The notes: generated by a model not told the origin, from the sequence alone. Counted from the stretch's first letter, positions 9,057 to 17,859 are shown. The stretch is 64,000 bases of DNA from Rhizobium sp. NFR07 (GCF_900111905.1 NZ_FOKM01000005.1:248001-312000); one strand, 5' to 3'. Program-made: numbers and translations.

Positions 9057-9081
9057 GGAACAAAAGTTCCAGGCTTACGTT
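9057..9081 (+). promoter_or_regulatory. EcfG/RpoE2-type promoter for the DUF3309 unit
   Basis: GGAAC at 9057-9061, a 16-base spacer, then CGTT at 9078-9081 match the general-stress sigma consensus. The element ends 45 bases before the DUF3309 ATG. The -35 part also lies in a perfect dyad TGGAAC-AAAA-GTTCCA (9056-9071). Confidence 0.75.
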
Positions 9082-9126
9082 GTCACCGCAAATTCATCCC
9101 AGCTTCAGGGAAGTGGAGATAACACC

Positions 9127-9282
9127 ATGCTCGGAACGGTACTGCTCGTCATACTCATCCTGCTCCTGATTGGCGCTTTGCCGAACTGGGGCTACAGCCG
9201 GGGTTGGGGTTATGGCCCGTCCGGCGGATTGGGGCTCGTCGTTCTCATCATCATCATCCTGCTGCTCTTGGGCAGGATCTGA
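9127..9282 (+). CDS. Small membrane protein, DUF3309 family
   Basis: This 51-residue protein consists of two hydrophobic segments, about residues 2-17 (LGTVLLVILILLLIGA) and 36-50 (GLVVLIIIILLLLGR), joined by a Tyr/Trp/Gly-rich loop (PNWGYSRGWGYGPSGG). That layout is the DUF3309 family, found widely in alphaproteobacteria, with no assigned biochemical function. The ATG at 9127 has a GGAG site upstream (GTGGAGATAACACC). It sits just behind an EcfG-type promoter, indicating induction in the general stress response. The next gene starts 34 bases later and is probably co-transcribed. Confidence 0.85.
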   Translation: MLGTVLLVILILLLIGALPNWGYSRGWGYGPSGGLGLVVLIIIILLLLGRI

Positions 9283-9316
9283 TAGGCTTAATTTTGGAAG
9301 GGAAGGAAACCAAACA

Positions 9317-9571
9317 ATGAAAAAGATCATGCTGATCGCCGCACTCGTCGGCACACTGGCATCCTGCACGTCGACGGAGAAGGGAACCGCAATCGGCGCA
9401 GCATCAGGCGCCGTTATCGGTGGCGCTGTGACCAACAGCTGGGGTGGCGCTGCAGTCGGCGCAGTCGGTGGCGGCCTTGTCGGCGCAGCTATCGGCGAAT
9501 CCCAGAAGCGCCAGGGCTACTGCGTCTATCGTGACCGCTATGGCCGCACCTACGAGGCGCGCTGCCGCTAA
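9317..9571 (+). CDS. Glycine-zipper outer-membrane lipoprotein (small)
   Basis: The 84-residue product has a lipoprotein signal with the lipobox LASC (Cys17), then a glycine-zipper block (GTAIGAASGAVIGGAVTNSWGGAAVGAVGGGLVGAAIG) that forms a membrane-embedded hairpin. The short tail has two cysteines (YCVYRDRYGRTYEARCR). Start: AGGAAAC site before the ATG at 9317. It lies 34 bases after the DUF3309 gene and before a strong terminator, so the two form a two-gene unit behind the stress promoter. Related proteins include small YMGG/17-kDa-type surface lipoproteins; the exact role is unknown. Confidence 0.85.
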   Translation: MKKIMLIAALVGTLASCTSTEKGTAIGAASGAVIGGAVTNSWGGAAVGAVGGGLVGAAIGESQKRQGYCVYRDRYGRTYEARCR

Positions 9572-9591
9572 GCGCCAGCAACCTTTGCAAG

Positions 9592-9633
9592 TTAAGGCCG
9601 GTGTCGAGCAATCGACACCGGCCTTAACTTTTT
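9592..9633 (+). terminator. Intrinsic terminator, 16-bp stem with GCAA loop
   Basis: Perfect arms at 9592-9607 and 9612-9627 enclose the tetraloop GCAA and are followed by CTTTTTAT. It closes the DUF3309/lipoprotein unit. Confidence 0.92.
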
Positions 9634-9828
9634 ATCGGCGAAACCAGCCGTCGATCAAATGCGGAACGAATCATCGACGAATCGGAGACGTTGCAGCCTT
9701 CACGCTTCGTTCCCGACAAGATATTGATGTTTAACGGTTTTTAAACCATAGCGCCTGTGTATGACTTGGGATCCGTAGCCGACCCGATAGTTAACGGGCA
9801 CCTGCTACGCCGAGTAGCCCAGCCGGCA

Positions 9829-10554
9829 TCATTCCATATGCTGGCCACCATTGGCGCTCAGCGTCGAGCCGGTGATGAAGCCCGCATCGTCTGAAGCCAG
9901 GAACAGCACGCAGCGCGCGATATCCTCCGGCAGCCCCAACCGCTTGACCGGGATCTGTGGCAAAATCTTCTCATCCAGCACCGCCTGCGGAATGGCGCGC
10001 ACCATGTCGGTGGCCGTATAGCCGGGGCAGATCGCGTTGACGGTGATGTTGCGGGATGCGCCTTCGAGCGCCAGCGCCTTGGTGAAGCCGAGGTCGCCTG
10101 CCTTCGAGGCGGAATAGTTGACCTGCCCCGCCTGCCCCTTCTGGGCATTGATCGACGAGATGTTGATGACCCGCCCGAAGCCGCGGTCCCGCATCCCGGG
10201 CCAGACCGGATGGGTCATGTTGAACAGGCCGTTCAGATTGGTGCCGATGACCTCGTTCCACTGCGCCAGCGTCATCTTGTGGAACATGCCGTCCCGCGTG
10301 ATGCCGGCATTGTTGACGAGGATGTCGATCGGTCCGAGCTGCTCTTCCACACGTGCAATTCCGGCGACGCAGGCTTCGTAGTCCGATACGTCCCACTTGA
10401 ACACGGGGATCCCGGTGGCCCGATGGAATTCGGCGGCCTTCTCTTCATTGCCGTGATAGCTGGCAGCGACCGCGTATCCCGCGGCCTGTAGCGCAATGGA
10501 GATAGCTTCCCCGATGCCGCGCGTTCCGCCAGAAACGAGAGCAACTCGTCCCAT
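9829..10554 (-). CDS. phaB: Acetoacetyl-CoA reductase PhaB (SDR family)
   Basis: This 241-residue short-chain dehydrogenase reduces acetoacetyl-CoA to 3-hydroxybutyryl-CoA with NADPH, the second step of polyhydroxybutyrate synthesis. The Rossmann motif SGGTRGIGEAI is at about 8-18, NNAGITRDGMFHKM at about 85-98, and the catalytic YSASK at about 150. It lies 60 bases downstream of phaA on the same strand, the usual phaAB order. Confidence 0.95.
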   Translation of the reverse strand: MGRVALVSGGTRGIGEAISIALQAAGYAVAASYHGNEEKAAEFHRATGIPVFKWDVSDYEACVAGIARVEEQLGPIDILVNNAGITRDGMFHKMTLAQWNEVIGTNLNGLFNMTHPVWPGMRDRGFGRVINISSINAQKGQAGQVNYSASKAGDLGFTKALALEGASRNITVNAICPGYTATDMVRAIPQAVLDEKILPQIPVKRLGLPEDIARCVLFLASDDAGFITGSTLSANGGQHME

Positions 10555-10614
10555 CGATTCTCCCTGTCATTTTTGGCCGACTTCGTGGCCCGCCGTTATC
10601 GCATCCGCCTCTAA

Positions 10615-11796
10615 TTAGAGGCGTTCGAGGCACATGGCGACCCCCATTCCGCCACCGATGCACAGCGTCGCCAGTCCCTTGGCAGTTCCGCGGCGCTGCA
10701 TTTCGAACAGAAGCGTGTTGAGGATGCGCGCACCTGACGCGCCGATCGGGTGGCCGATCGCGATCGCGCCACCATTGACGTTGACAATGGCGGGATCGAA
10801 GCCGAGGTCGCGGCTGACGGCGCAGGACTGCGCCGCAAATGCCTCGTTCGCCTCGACGAGCCCGAGATCGCCGACCTTCCAGCCCGCCTTTTCCAACGCC
10901 TTGCGGGAGGCCGGGATGGGACCGGTGCCCATGATCTGCGGATCGACGCCCGCCGTCGCCCAGGAGGCGATGCGTGCCAGCGGCTGGATGCCCCGGCGCT
11001 GCGCCTCTTCCTCGGTCATCAGCACCACGGCTGCTGCACCGTCGTTGAGCCCCGACGCATTGCCCGCCGTCACGGTGCCTTCCTTGTCGAAGGCCGGGCG
11101 GAGTTTGGCCATTGCATCCAGCGTCGCGCCCGCGCGGATATATTCGTCCTGGTCGACCGTTACATCGCCCTTCCGTGTCTTGACGATGAACGGCAGGATT
11201 TCGTCCTTGAAGCGGCCCGCAGCCTGCGCGGCCTCGGCCTTGTTCTGCGAAGAGACCGCAAACTGGTCTTGCTCCTCGCGCGAAAGCTGCCACTGGCGCG
11301 CGATGTTTTCCGCCGTGATGCCCATGTGATAGCCGTAGAAGGCGTCGGTCAGGCCGTCCTTGATCATCGTGTCGATCATCTTGAAGTCGCCCATCTTCAC
11401 GCCGCCGCGCAGGTGGGCGCAATGGGGCGCCATCGACATGGATTCCTGCCCGCCGGCAACGATGACCTTCGCATCGCCCAGCGCGATCTGCTGCATGCCC
11501 AGCGCCACCGCACGAAGACCGGAGCCGCAGAGCTGGTTGACGCCCCAGGAGGTCGCCTCCTGCGGCACGCCGGCCTTCATCGCCGCCTGGCGTGCGGGGT
11601 TCTGCCCTTCGCCGGCCGGCAGGACCTGGCCGAGAATGACTTCATCCACCTCGGCGGCATCGACGCCGGCACGCGCCAAAGCGCCCTGGATGGCGACAGC
11701 GCCAAGCTCATGGGCCGCGATATTTGCGAACGCGCCGTTGAACGAGCCGACGGCCGTGCGGCCGGCGGATGCGATGACGATCGATGGTGTGGACAA
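10615..11796 (-). CDS. phaA: Acetyl-CoA acetyltransferase (beta-ketothiolase) PhaA
   Basis: This 393-residue thiolase condenses two acetyl-CoA to acetoacetyl-CoA, the first step of polyhydroxybutyrate synthesis. The nucleophilic Cys is in [12 protein letters not shown] at about residue 89. The active-site His is in [17 protein letters not shown] and the second Cys in [15 protein letters not shown] at the end. The start is TTG at 11796: GGAGGA lies 7 bases upstream and the resulting N-terminus ([20 protein letters not shown]) is the normal one for the family. A longer frame to 11919 has no ribosome-binding site or homologous sequence. phaB follows 60 bases later. Confidence 0.95.
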   Translation of the reverse strand: MSTPSIVIASAGRTAVGSFNGAFANIAAHELGAVAIQGALARAGVDAAEVDEVILGQVLPAGEGQNPARQAAMKAGVPQEATSWGVNQLCGSGLRAVALGMQQIALGDAKVIVAGGQESMSMAPHCAHLRGGVKMGDFKMIDTMIKDGLTDAFYGYHMGITAENIARQWQLSREEQDQFAVSSQNKAEAAQAAGRFKDEILPFIVKTRKGDVTVDQDEYIRAGATLDAMAKLRPAFDKEGTVTAGNASGLNDGAAAVVLMTEEEAQRRGIQPLARIASWATAGVDPQIMGTGPIPASRKALEKAGWKVGDLGLVEANEAFAAQSCAVSRDLGFDPAIVNVNGGAIAIGHPIGASGARILNTLLFEMQRRGTAKGLATLCIGGGMGVAMCLERL

Positions 11797-12017
11797 GAGG
11801 CTTCCTCCGAAATTCTTTGCGCGGAGACTGTCAAAGCTTGCCCAAGGTGTCAAACCGCACACGCGAGCCGGGTGATCCCGCAAAATTTGCTGCGCAACAC
11901 GAAATTCACTGCGCCGCACAAAAACATTGTCTCCGCCCCTGATTTGGGCTTACATTTCCCTTGGGAGAAGGGCGCAAGCCCGAAAAATCAAAAAATGATT
12001 CTTAGGGAGGTAAAGCC

Positions 12018-12614
12018 ATGGCAAAAGCCGAAGGCGAAACGATTATCAAGAAATACGCCAACCGGCGGCTGTATAATACCGGCACAAGCACATATGTGAC
12101 CTTGGAAGATCTCGCCAAGATGGTGAAGAAGGGCGAGGAATTCTCGGTCCAGGACGCCAAGACCGGCGAAGACATTACCCATTCAGTCCTGACCCAGATC
12201 ATCTTCGAACAGGAATCCAAGACGGGAAACACCCTGCTGCCGGTCTCTTTCCTGCGCCAGCTCATCTCGTTCTACGGCGACCAGATGCAGATGGTCGTGC
12301 CGACCTATCTCGAACAGTCGATGCAGGCCTTCACCGACCAGCAGGTGCAGATGCGCGAACAGGTGACGCGCGCCTTCGGAGAAACGCCGCTCGGCAAGAA
12401 CCTGCAGGTTCCCATGCAGATGATGGAAGATCAGGTGCGTCGCAACACCGAGATGTTCCGCCAGGCCGTGCAGATGTTCACGCCTTTTGCCGCGGCACCC
12501 GTTTCCCCGGCCCAGGCGGCATCCTCGTCCCGCAAGGCGGACGCCAGGGACATCGATGACCTGAAGGAGCAGCTTCGTTCGCTGCAGAGCAGGCTCGACA
12601 GCCTGGGGGCCTGA
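12018..12614 (+). CDS. phaR: Polyhydroxyalkanoate synthesis repressor PhaR
   Basis: The 198-residue regulator has the PHB/PHA accumulation regulator DNA-binding domain at residues 6-66 (IKKYANRRLYNTGTSTYVTLEDLAKMV) followed by a PHB-associated domain (LLPVSFLRQLISFYGDQMQMVVPTYLEQSM). The C-terminus has a linker and a short coiled coil (DDLKEQLRSLQSRLDSLG). PhaR binds PHB granules and represses phasin and synthesis genes when no polymer is present. It is divergent from phaA; its ATG is preceded by AGGGAGGTAAAGCC, a strong ribosome-binding site. Confidence 0.95.
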   Translation: MAKAEGETIIKKYANRRLYNTGTSTYVTLEDLAKMVKKGEEFSVQDAKTGEDITHSVLTQIIFEQESKTGNTLLPVSFLRQLISFYGDQMQMVVPTYLEQSMQAFTDQQVQMREQVTRAFGETPLGKNLQVPMQMMEDQVRRNTEMFRQAVQMFTPFAAAPVSPAQAASSSRKADARDIDDLKEQLRSLQSRLDSLGA

Positions 12615-12656
12615 TGTCGTCCGAACTCTGTCTTCACACCTGAAAAGCGCGCAACA

Positions 12657-12684
12657 AAAAAGGCCGGTCAAACCGGCCTTTAAA
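12657..12684. terminator. Bidirectional terminator between phaR and rpmF
   Basis: AAAGGCCGGT and ACCGGCCTTT flank a three-base loop, with an A run before and a T run after. It lies between the convergent phaR and rpmF genes. Confidence 0.85.
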
Positions 12685-12706
12685 GCATGCGACGTAGGTC
12701 AAGCGC

Positions 12707-12892
12707 TTATGCGCTTTCCTTCGGCGTCAGAACCTGGCGACCGCGGTACATGCCGGTCTTCAGGTCGATATGGTGCGGACGGCGAAGTTCGCCGGAATTC
12801 TTGTCCTCGACATAGGTCGGGGTCTTGAGCGCGTCGGCGGAGCGGCGCATACCGCGCTTGGACGGGCTAACTTTTCTCTTCGGTACTGCCAT
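12707..12892 (-). CDS. rpmF: 50S ribosomal protein L32
   Basis: The 61-residue basic protein starts [18 protein letters not shown] and continues with [20 protein letters not shown], the typical alphaproteobacterial L32. It has no cysteines, so it is the zinc-independent form. The ATG at 12892 is the family start; a longer upstream frame is not conserved-looking. Confidence 0.96.
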   Translation of the reverse strand: MAVPKRKVSPSKRGMRRSADALKTPTYVEDKNSGELRRPHHIDLKTGMYRGRQVLTPKESA

Positions 12893-13060
12893 TTTCGTTA
12901 CTCCACTTCGTGCAAGACAGTGATATCCGGGCCTGGTGAGGCCGAACCCATCACGTCTCGATCTCGGAAATTTGGCTGGCTTATACATGCACGTCAGGGC
13001 TTTGACCAGTCCCCACGGGCATTTTTTCGCAGCCTTGCCCGTTCTTATCGATCGGCCGCG

Positions 13061-13720
13061 TCAGACCTCGTCTTCCGGCACGATCCATGGCTCGGCAAGC
13101 GCCGCCGTTTCCCAGGATTTCCAGGCCGGATGGCCTCTCACCGCAGCCATATAATCCAGCACGGCGGCGTCCATCACCAGCTCATAGGCCGCGAACCGGT
13201 TGATGACCGGCGCAAACATCGCATCCGCGCCGCAGAATTCGCCGAACAGGAACGGGCCGCCCGAACGCTCAAGCAGCTCTTTCCACATCGCCAGGATACG
13301 TGCGACATCCGCATCCACGCCGGCCTTCACGTCTTCGGCGAGGTCGAGCCTGCCCTTCGGCCGGCGAATGTTCATCGGGCAGGCATTGCGCAGCGCCCGG
13401 AAGCCGGAGAGCATTTCCATGGAAATCGAGCGGGCCACCGCGCGCTCGGCGGCAGGCTCCGGCCAGATCCGCTTTTCCGGAAACAGCTCTGCGACATATT
13501 CGATGATCGCCAGCGATTCCCACACCCGGACATTGCCGTGATGCAGCACCGGCACACGCCCGGTCGGTGAGATGTCCTTGAACTTCGGATTTCCTGCCGG
13601 GTTATCAAAGGGGATCAGAACCTCGCGAAACGGCACGCCCGCCGCCGTCATCGCGATCCACGGCCGAAATGACCAGGACGAATAGTTCTTGTTGGCGATG
13701 TAGAGGGTCAGTTCATCCAT
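13061..13720 (-). CDS. Glutathione S-transferase family protein
   Basis: The 219-residue protein has an N-terminal thioredoxin-fold domain (LTLYIANKNYSSWSFRPW; conserved cis-Pro in GRVPVLHHG; glutathione-binding WESLAIIEYVAELFP) and an all-helical C-terminal domain from about residue 85. The NKNYSSWS segment carries the likely catalytic Ser/Tyr. This subgroup of bacterial GSTs is common in rhizobia; the electrophilic substrate is unknown. Its ATG at 13720 overlaps the end of the upstream DUF1868 gene by 8 bases, so the two are translationally coupled. Confidence 0.88.
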   Translation of the reverse strand: MDELTLYIANKNYSSWSFRPWIAMTAAGVPFREVLIPFDNPAGNPKFKDISPTGRVPVLHHGNVRVWESLAIIEYVAELFPEKRIWPEPAAERAVARSISMEMLSGFRALRNACPMNIRRPKGRLDLAEDVKAGVDADVARILAMWKELLERSGGPFLFGEFCGADAMFAPVINRFAAYELVMDAAVLDYMAAVRGHPAWKSWETAALAEPWIVPEDEV

Positions 13721-14456
13721 CAGTGGGCTCCATGCTGTCTTCGGCATCGAAGACCAGGATTTCGTGGAAATGGTTCATGTCTTCGAACACGCAGAAGGCT
13801 GGTGGCGTCATCTCCAGCACGGGCGCACGACGAGTGATCTCATCAACGGTCTCATCCAGCATTGCCTGCCACGCGGGCAGCACCGCGTCAGACAACCTCT
13901 CGATCGGGTACGTGAAGGTAATATGGTAGACGTAGTCATCATGGTCCGGGTGACTGTAGCCGAACAACCTGGCAAAGGCATCCCGCCACGCGCGCATCGC
14001 CCTGCGATCTTTCTCGCCAGCGCCGTCCACGACGAGAGCGGTCGGATCCGCACCGACAACGGCAACCCGGAACGGATCGAGCGCCTCAAACCCTTCGAGC
14101 CTCGCTGCCAGAATTTCGCTCATGTCCTCGATCGGCGTATCAAGCGGCAGGTCGGTCGGCCAGAAACCCTCGACACGCCGATTATCCATGACACCCTGGA
14201 ACAGAGTCATATGCAGGCTGGTGATCGGCGTGAAGACGAACTGTTCGGCCTCGGGGATGGCAAGATATTTTTCGCGCGCCTCTACGATGGCGCGTTGCGT
14301 CTGCGATCCCTTTTCCAGATGGCAGACCACGGTGTTGCCTGCATCGGGCAGGAACCCGCCCTTTACCCCATAGCGCGTGCCGAGATGGCTGGGCGGCTTC
14401 GGGTTGAAGCTTTTGGCGTAACGTCGAAGTCCTGGAGAAAACTTGGCTGCATCCAT
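13713..14456 (-). CDS. DUF1868 protein, 2H-phosphoesterase-like
   Basis: The 247-residue protein matches the DUF1868 type. Two His-x-Thr motifs, SLHMTLF at about residue 80 and VYHITFTY at about 180, are the signature of the 2H phosphoesterase (LigT/CPDase) fold, which acts on cyclic phosphates and 2'-5' RNA bonds. The actual substrate is unknown. The last 8 bases overlap the GST gene on the same strand. A spacer of about 90 bases separates it from mtgA. Confidence 0.8.
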   Translation of the reverse strand: MDAAKFSPGLRRYAKSFNPKPPSHLGTRYGVKGGFLPDAGNTVVCHLEKGSQTQRAIVEAREKYLAIPEAEQFVFTPITSLHMTLFQGVMDNRRVEGFWPTDLPLDTPIEDMSEILAARLEGFEALDPFRVAVVGADPTALVVDGAGEKDRRAMRAWRDAFARLFGYSHPDHDDYVYHITFTYPIERLSDAVLPAWQAMLDETVDEITRRAPVLEMTPPAFCVFEDMNHFHEILVFDAEDSMEPTDG

Positions 14457-14549
14457 CTCTATGATTCCCGCTCGATCCTGTTCAGATCCGGCCTAGAGCA
14501 GGCGTAAGACCTGCGGATGACACGCGGAAGCCGATGGCTTCGGCGGGCC

Positions 14550-15251
14550 TCAGTCATAAATGCACTTGATGTATTCGCCGGAGCTGCGCGCCCGGCGTTC
14601 GACGATGCCGGCGAGGCGGCGCATGCCGCGGCCGGGCTTGCTGGCGACGCGGGTGAACGGGTTGGGTAGCGCCACGGCAAGCAGCGCCGCCTGGCTGCTG
14701 GAGAGCTTTGCTGCGCTCGTCTTAAAGTGATATTGCGCGGCCGCCTCGGCGCCATAGATGCCCGGGCCCCATTCGGCGACGTTGAGATAGATTTCCATCA
14801 TCCGCCGTTTCGACCAGATGAAATCCGAGGTCATGGCAAGCGGCAGCTCTAAAATCTTCCTGACAAAGAAGCGACCGTTCCATAAAAACAGGTTCTTGGC
14901 GGTCTGCATCGAGATGGTGCTGGCGCCGCGGGTCTGCTCGCCGTCCAGTGCATCCTGCACGACGCCGCGCATCTGCACCCAGTCGACGCCGCCATGGGCG
15001 CAGAACTGGCCGTCTTCCGACATCATCACGGCGCGCACGAGATTGGGCGAAATATCATCCAGATCCACCCATTGCCGGTCATAGCCGCGCAGCAGGAAAA
15101 GCTCCGACAGCATCAGCGTCGAGACCGGTCGCGTGAACGGCAGCGCATAAACGGGGATCAGCAGGTAAGGCAGCACCAGAAGCACGACGAGCACGGTGAC
15201 CGCGCGCCTTGCAATATGCGAAAGCGACCCCGCCTTCAGCCTTCTCGGCAT
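14550..15251 (-). CDS. mtgA: Monofunctional peptidoglycan transglycosylase MtgA
   Basis: This 233-residue GT51 enzyme polymerises lipid II into glycan strands at the inner membrane. One transmembrane anchor is at about residues 16-38 ([21 protein letters not shown]). The catalytic motif is [14 protein letters not shown], followed by [16 protein letters not shown] and [25 protein letters not shown] 15251 was chosen because GAGGAGGAG sits about 6 bases upstream; an in-frame TTG at 15299 lacks a ribosome-binding site. There is no transpeptidase domain. Confidence 0.93.
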   Translation of the reverse strand: MPRRLKAGSLSHIARRAVTVLVVLLVLPYLLIPVYALPFTRPVSTLMLSELFLLRGYDRQWVDLDDISPNLVRAVMMSEDGQFCAHGGVDWVQMRGVVQDALDGEQTRGASTISMQTAKNLFLWNGRFFVRKILELPLAMTSDFIWSKRRMMEIYLNVAEWGPGIYGAEAAAQYHFKTSAAKLSSSQAALLAVALPNPFTRVASKPGRGMRRLAGIVERRARSSGEYIKCIYD

Positions 15252-15427
15252 GGCGGGCTCCTCCTCTTCGTCGGCTCTTCGATCCGGCGTGATGTCCAAG
15301 TGCTATTTCCCATGGCCCATGACGTTCATAGCCACTCTAACGCCTTGTGACGAGTCTCGCTCCAAAACTTCCTGTGGGGTGGTGAATCCCGTTGCCAGCG
15401 CTCTAAGGGCGTGCAAAACAGCGCCCC

Positions 15428-16351
15428 ATGGACACAGAGATCACCGAGCTGACATCCTTCGAAAGCCGCCTGAGGGCCAGCGCCGCAGAGACGCAGGACC
15501 TGCTGATGGCGCTGCTGTCGCCGGATGCCGCGAGCGACGAGATCGTCAGGCCGGCAAACCTGCTGGCGGCGATGCGCCACGGCACGCTGAACGGCGGCAA
15601 GCGGCTTCGGCCCTTTCTCGTCATCGAGAGTGCAGCCCTCTTCAGCGCCGAACATGAAGCCGCCCTGCGCATCGGCGCAGCGCTCGAATGCCTGCACTGC
15701 TATTCGCTGATTCACGACGACCTGCCCGCCATGGACGATGACGATCTTCGTCGCGGCCAGCCGACTGTGCACAAGGCCTTCGACGAGGCGACCGCGATCC
15801 TTGCCGGCGACAGCCTGCTTACCTACGCCTTCGACATCATCGCGGCCCCCGAGACGGAGATCGCGGCCGAGCGCAAGGTGCAGCTGACGCTTCTGCTCGC
15901 CCGCGCAGCCGGTATCGGCGGCATGGCCGGCGGCCAGGCGCTCGATCTTGCGGCCGAGAAGAGCGCGCCCGATGAACGCGGCATCCGCACCCTGCAGTCG
16001 ATGAAGACCGGCGCGCTGCTGCGCTTCGCCTGCGAGGCGGGTCCGATCATCGCCGGTGCATCCGACAGCGACCGTCGGCGGATGCGGATCTTCGGCGAAA
16101 AAATCGGCCTCGCCTTCCAGCTCGCCGACGACCTGCTCGACGTCACCTCGGATACCGCGACACTCGGCAAGGCGGCGGGCAAGGATGCCGGCCGCGGCAA
16201 GGGCACGCTGGTCGGCATGCACGGCATTGAATGGGCGGAAAATCGGCTCGACTTACTGACCGAAGAGGCAGTCGGGCTTCTCTCGCCTTACGGTGGAAAG
16301 GCTGCCATATTGCAGCAGGCGGCACGCTTCATTGCCGATCGCACCAACTGA
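15428..16351 (+). CDS. ispA: Polyprenyl synthetase, farnesyl diphosphate synthase type
   Basis: The 307-residue prenyltransferase condenses isopentenyl diphosphate with allylic diphosphates to farnesyl diphosphate for quinones, undecaprenol and hopanoids. The first Asp-rich motif DDLPAMDDDD lies at about 98-107 and the second DDLLDVTSD at about 236-244. NGGKRLRPFLV binds the pyrophosphate. It diverges from mtgA with a spacer of about 175 bases. No dxs or xseB gene is adjacent, unlike many bacteria. Confidence 0.92.
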   Translation: MDTEITELTSFESRLRASAAETQDLLMALLSPDAASDEIVRPANLLAAMRHGTLNGGKRLRPFLVIESAALFSAEHEAALRIGAALECLHCYSLIHDDLPAMDDDDLRRGQPTVHKAFDEATAILAGDSLLTYAFDIIAAPETEIAAERKVQLTLLLARAAGIGGMAGGQALDLAAEKSAPDERGIRTLQSMKTGALLRFACEAGPIIAGASDSDRRRMRIFGEKIGLAFQLADDLLDVTSDTATLGKAAGKDAGRGKGTLVGMHGIEWAENRLDLLTEEAVGLLSPYGGKAAILQQAARFIADRTN

Positions 16352-16399
16352 TCAGGTCCGGGATAGGGCACGCCTTCCGGACAATTCGAGAGGGATGAC

Positions 16400-17041
16400 A
16401 TGCCGGATATCTCGACCTACCTGCCCTATATCTGGCCGGCCTACATGGCCTATCTCATCACGGTGCTCAGCCCCGGCCCGGCCAATCTCGCCATCATGAC
16501 GACCGCGATCTCCGAAGGCCGCCGCGCCGGGCTCATCATAGCACTCGGCGTCTTCTGCGGCTCGCTCACCTGGGCCTGCGCCGCAGCCCTCGGCCTGGCC
16601 GCCCTGTTGCGCACCTACGCGGTGGCGCTCGAAATCATAAAAATCCTCGGCGGCCTCTACCTCATCTATCTCGCCTGGAAGGCTTACAAGTCGGCACGCA
16701 GGCCTGACACCGACTTCACCTTCGGCGATACGAAGACACGCCGTACGGCAAGACAGCTCTGGCTGCGCGGCTATGCCATCCACATCACCAATCCGAAGGC
16801 GATCTTCGGCTGGCTGGCGGTGATCTCGCTCGGCCTGCCGGAAAATGCCCCGCCTTCTGCCGTGATGCTGATCGTCTCGATCTTCAGCACGTCGAGCTTC
16901 ATCATCTTCACCGGCTACGCCGTCCTTTTCTCGACCCGCCATGCGCTGCGCGTCTACAGGTCGGCGCGGCGCTGGATCGAGGCCACGATGGCCGTTTTCT
17001 ACAGCCTTGCCGGCATAAAGCTGCTGACCAGCCGCATCTGA
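16400..17041 (+). CDS. LysE/RhtB family amino-acid exporter
   Basis: The 213-residue inner-membrane protein has about six hydrophobic segments and the family motif SPGPANLAIMTTAISEGRRAGLIIALGV at about residues 24-51, plus ITNPKAIFGWLAVISLG. LysE/RhtB proteins export amino acids such as homoserine, threonine or lysine; the substrate cannot be read from sequence. A GAGGG site lies 6 bases before the ATG. It follows ispA by 48 bases and is closed by a hairpin terminator. Confidence 0.88.
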   Translation: MPDISTYLPYIWPAYMAYLITVLSPGPANLAIMTTAISEGRRAGLIIALGVFCGSLTWACAAALGLAALLRTYAVALEIIKILGGLYLIYLAWKAYKSARRPDTDFTFGDTKTRRTARQLWLRGYAIHITNPKAIFGWLAVISLGLPENAPPSAVMLIVSIFSTSSFIIFTGYAVLFSTRHALRVYRSARRWIEATMAVFYSLAGIKLLTSRI

Positions 17042-17060
17042 GCCGTATCGTTGAAACGCG

Positions 17061-17097
17061 AAAGCCCCGCGCATCATGAAAGACGCGCGGGGCTTTT
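17061..17097. terminator. Terminator between LysE exporter and OmpA-like lipoprotein
   Basis: Arms AAAGCCCCGCGC (17061-17072) and GCGCGGGGCTTT (17085-17096) flank a 12-base loop and are followed by T. The flanking genes converge, so it probably serves both. Confidence 0.9.
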
Positions 17098-17122
17098 GAT
17101 CGCTAAATCCGCGTAACGCGGA

Positions 17123-17782
17123 TCAGTTCTGTTCGATAGGCGCGATCGCCACTTCGACGCGGCGGTTCTGGGCGCGGCCGTCCGGCGTCGCGTTGGAAGC
17201 GACCGGCTGCGACGGGCCGAAGCCCATGGTCGAGATGCGGCGCTGGTCGACGCCGCGACCGCCGAGATAGTTGGCGACGGAGGCCGCGCGGCGTTCCGAC
17301 AGGGCCTGGTTATGCTGCAGGCTGCCGGTCGAGTCGGTGTGGCCGTTGACGTCGATATAGGTCTTGCCGAACTTGTTGAGCACGATCGCAACCGAATCGA
17401 GCGTCTGATAGAACGGCGGAATGACCTGGTCCTGGTCGGTCGCAAACGTAATGTTCGACGGCATGTTGAGGATGATGCGATCGCCCTGGCGGGTGACCGA
17501 AACGCCGGTTCCCTGCAGCTGCTGGCGCAGCTCGGATTCCTGCCGGTCCATATAGTTGCCGATCGCACCGCCGGCGAGACCGCCAATCGCGGCACCGATC
17601 AGCGCATTGCGGCCCTTGTTGCCGCCGCCGACGAGAAGGCCGCCGACCGCGCCGAGGCCGGCACCGATCGCGGCACCGCCAGCCGTGTTGGAAACCTTCT
17701 GCTCGCCTGTATAAGGGTCAGTCGTGGTGCAAGCGGAAAGGAAGGTCGCGGCCAGCGCGACGATGGCAAATTTCTTGAGCAT
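17123..17782 (-). CDS. OmpA-family lipoprotein with glycine zipper
   Basis: The 219-residue protein has a lipoprotein signal with lipobox LSAC (Cys18), a glycine-zipper domain at about 35-80 (GGAAIGAGLGAVGGLLVGG, ALIGAAIGGLAGGAIGNYMD), and an OmpA-like peptidoglycan-binding domain at about 105-215 (NITFATDQDQVIPPF, DVNGHTDSTGS, LSERRAASVANYL, AQNRRVEVAI). This is the YiaD/Pal-like layout that links the outer membrane to peptidoglycan. It lies downstream of ispG on the same strand with a spacer of about 75 bases. Confidence 0.9.
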   Translation of the reverse strand: MLKKFAIVALAATFLSACTTTDPYTGEQKVSNTAGGAAIGAGLGAVGGLLVGGGNKGRNALIGAAIGGLAGGAIGNYMDRQESELRQQLQGTGVSVTRQGDRIILNMPSNITFATDQDQVIPPFYQTLDSVAIVLNKFGKTYIDVNGHTDSTGSLQHNQALSERRAASVANYLGGRGVDQRRISTMGFGPSQPVASNATPDGRAQNRRVEVAIAPIEQN

Positions 17783-17859
17783 TCGAATCGTTTCCCCGTC
17801 CTAGGTGGTCGCACTTCCTTACCACGAAATGCGGCGAAACGAGGAAACGGGGTGTCGAA

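Noticed and set aside
9663..9694. GGAAC followed by CGTT near 9663, a possible third EcfG promoter
   Set aside because: The spacer is 21 bases instead of 16-17, and no plus-strand gene follows.
9728..9745. CtrA-like TTAA-spacer-TTAA site
   Set aside because: The spacing is six bases rather than seven, and there is no gene start nearby on either strand.
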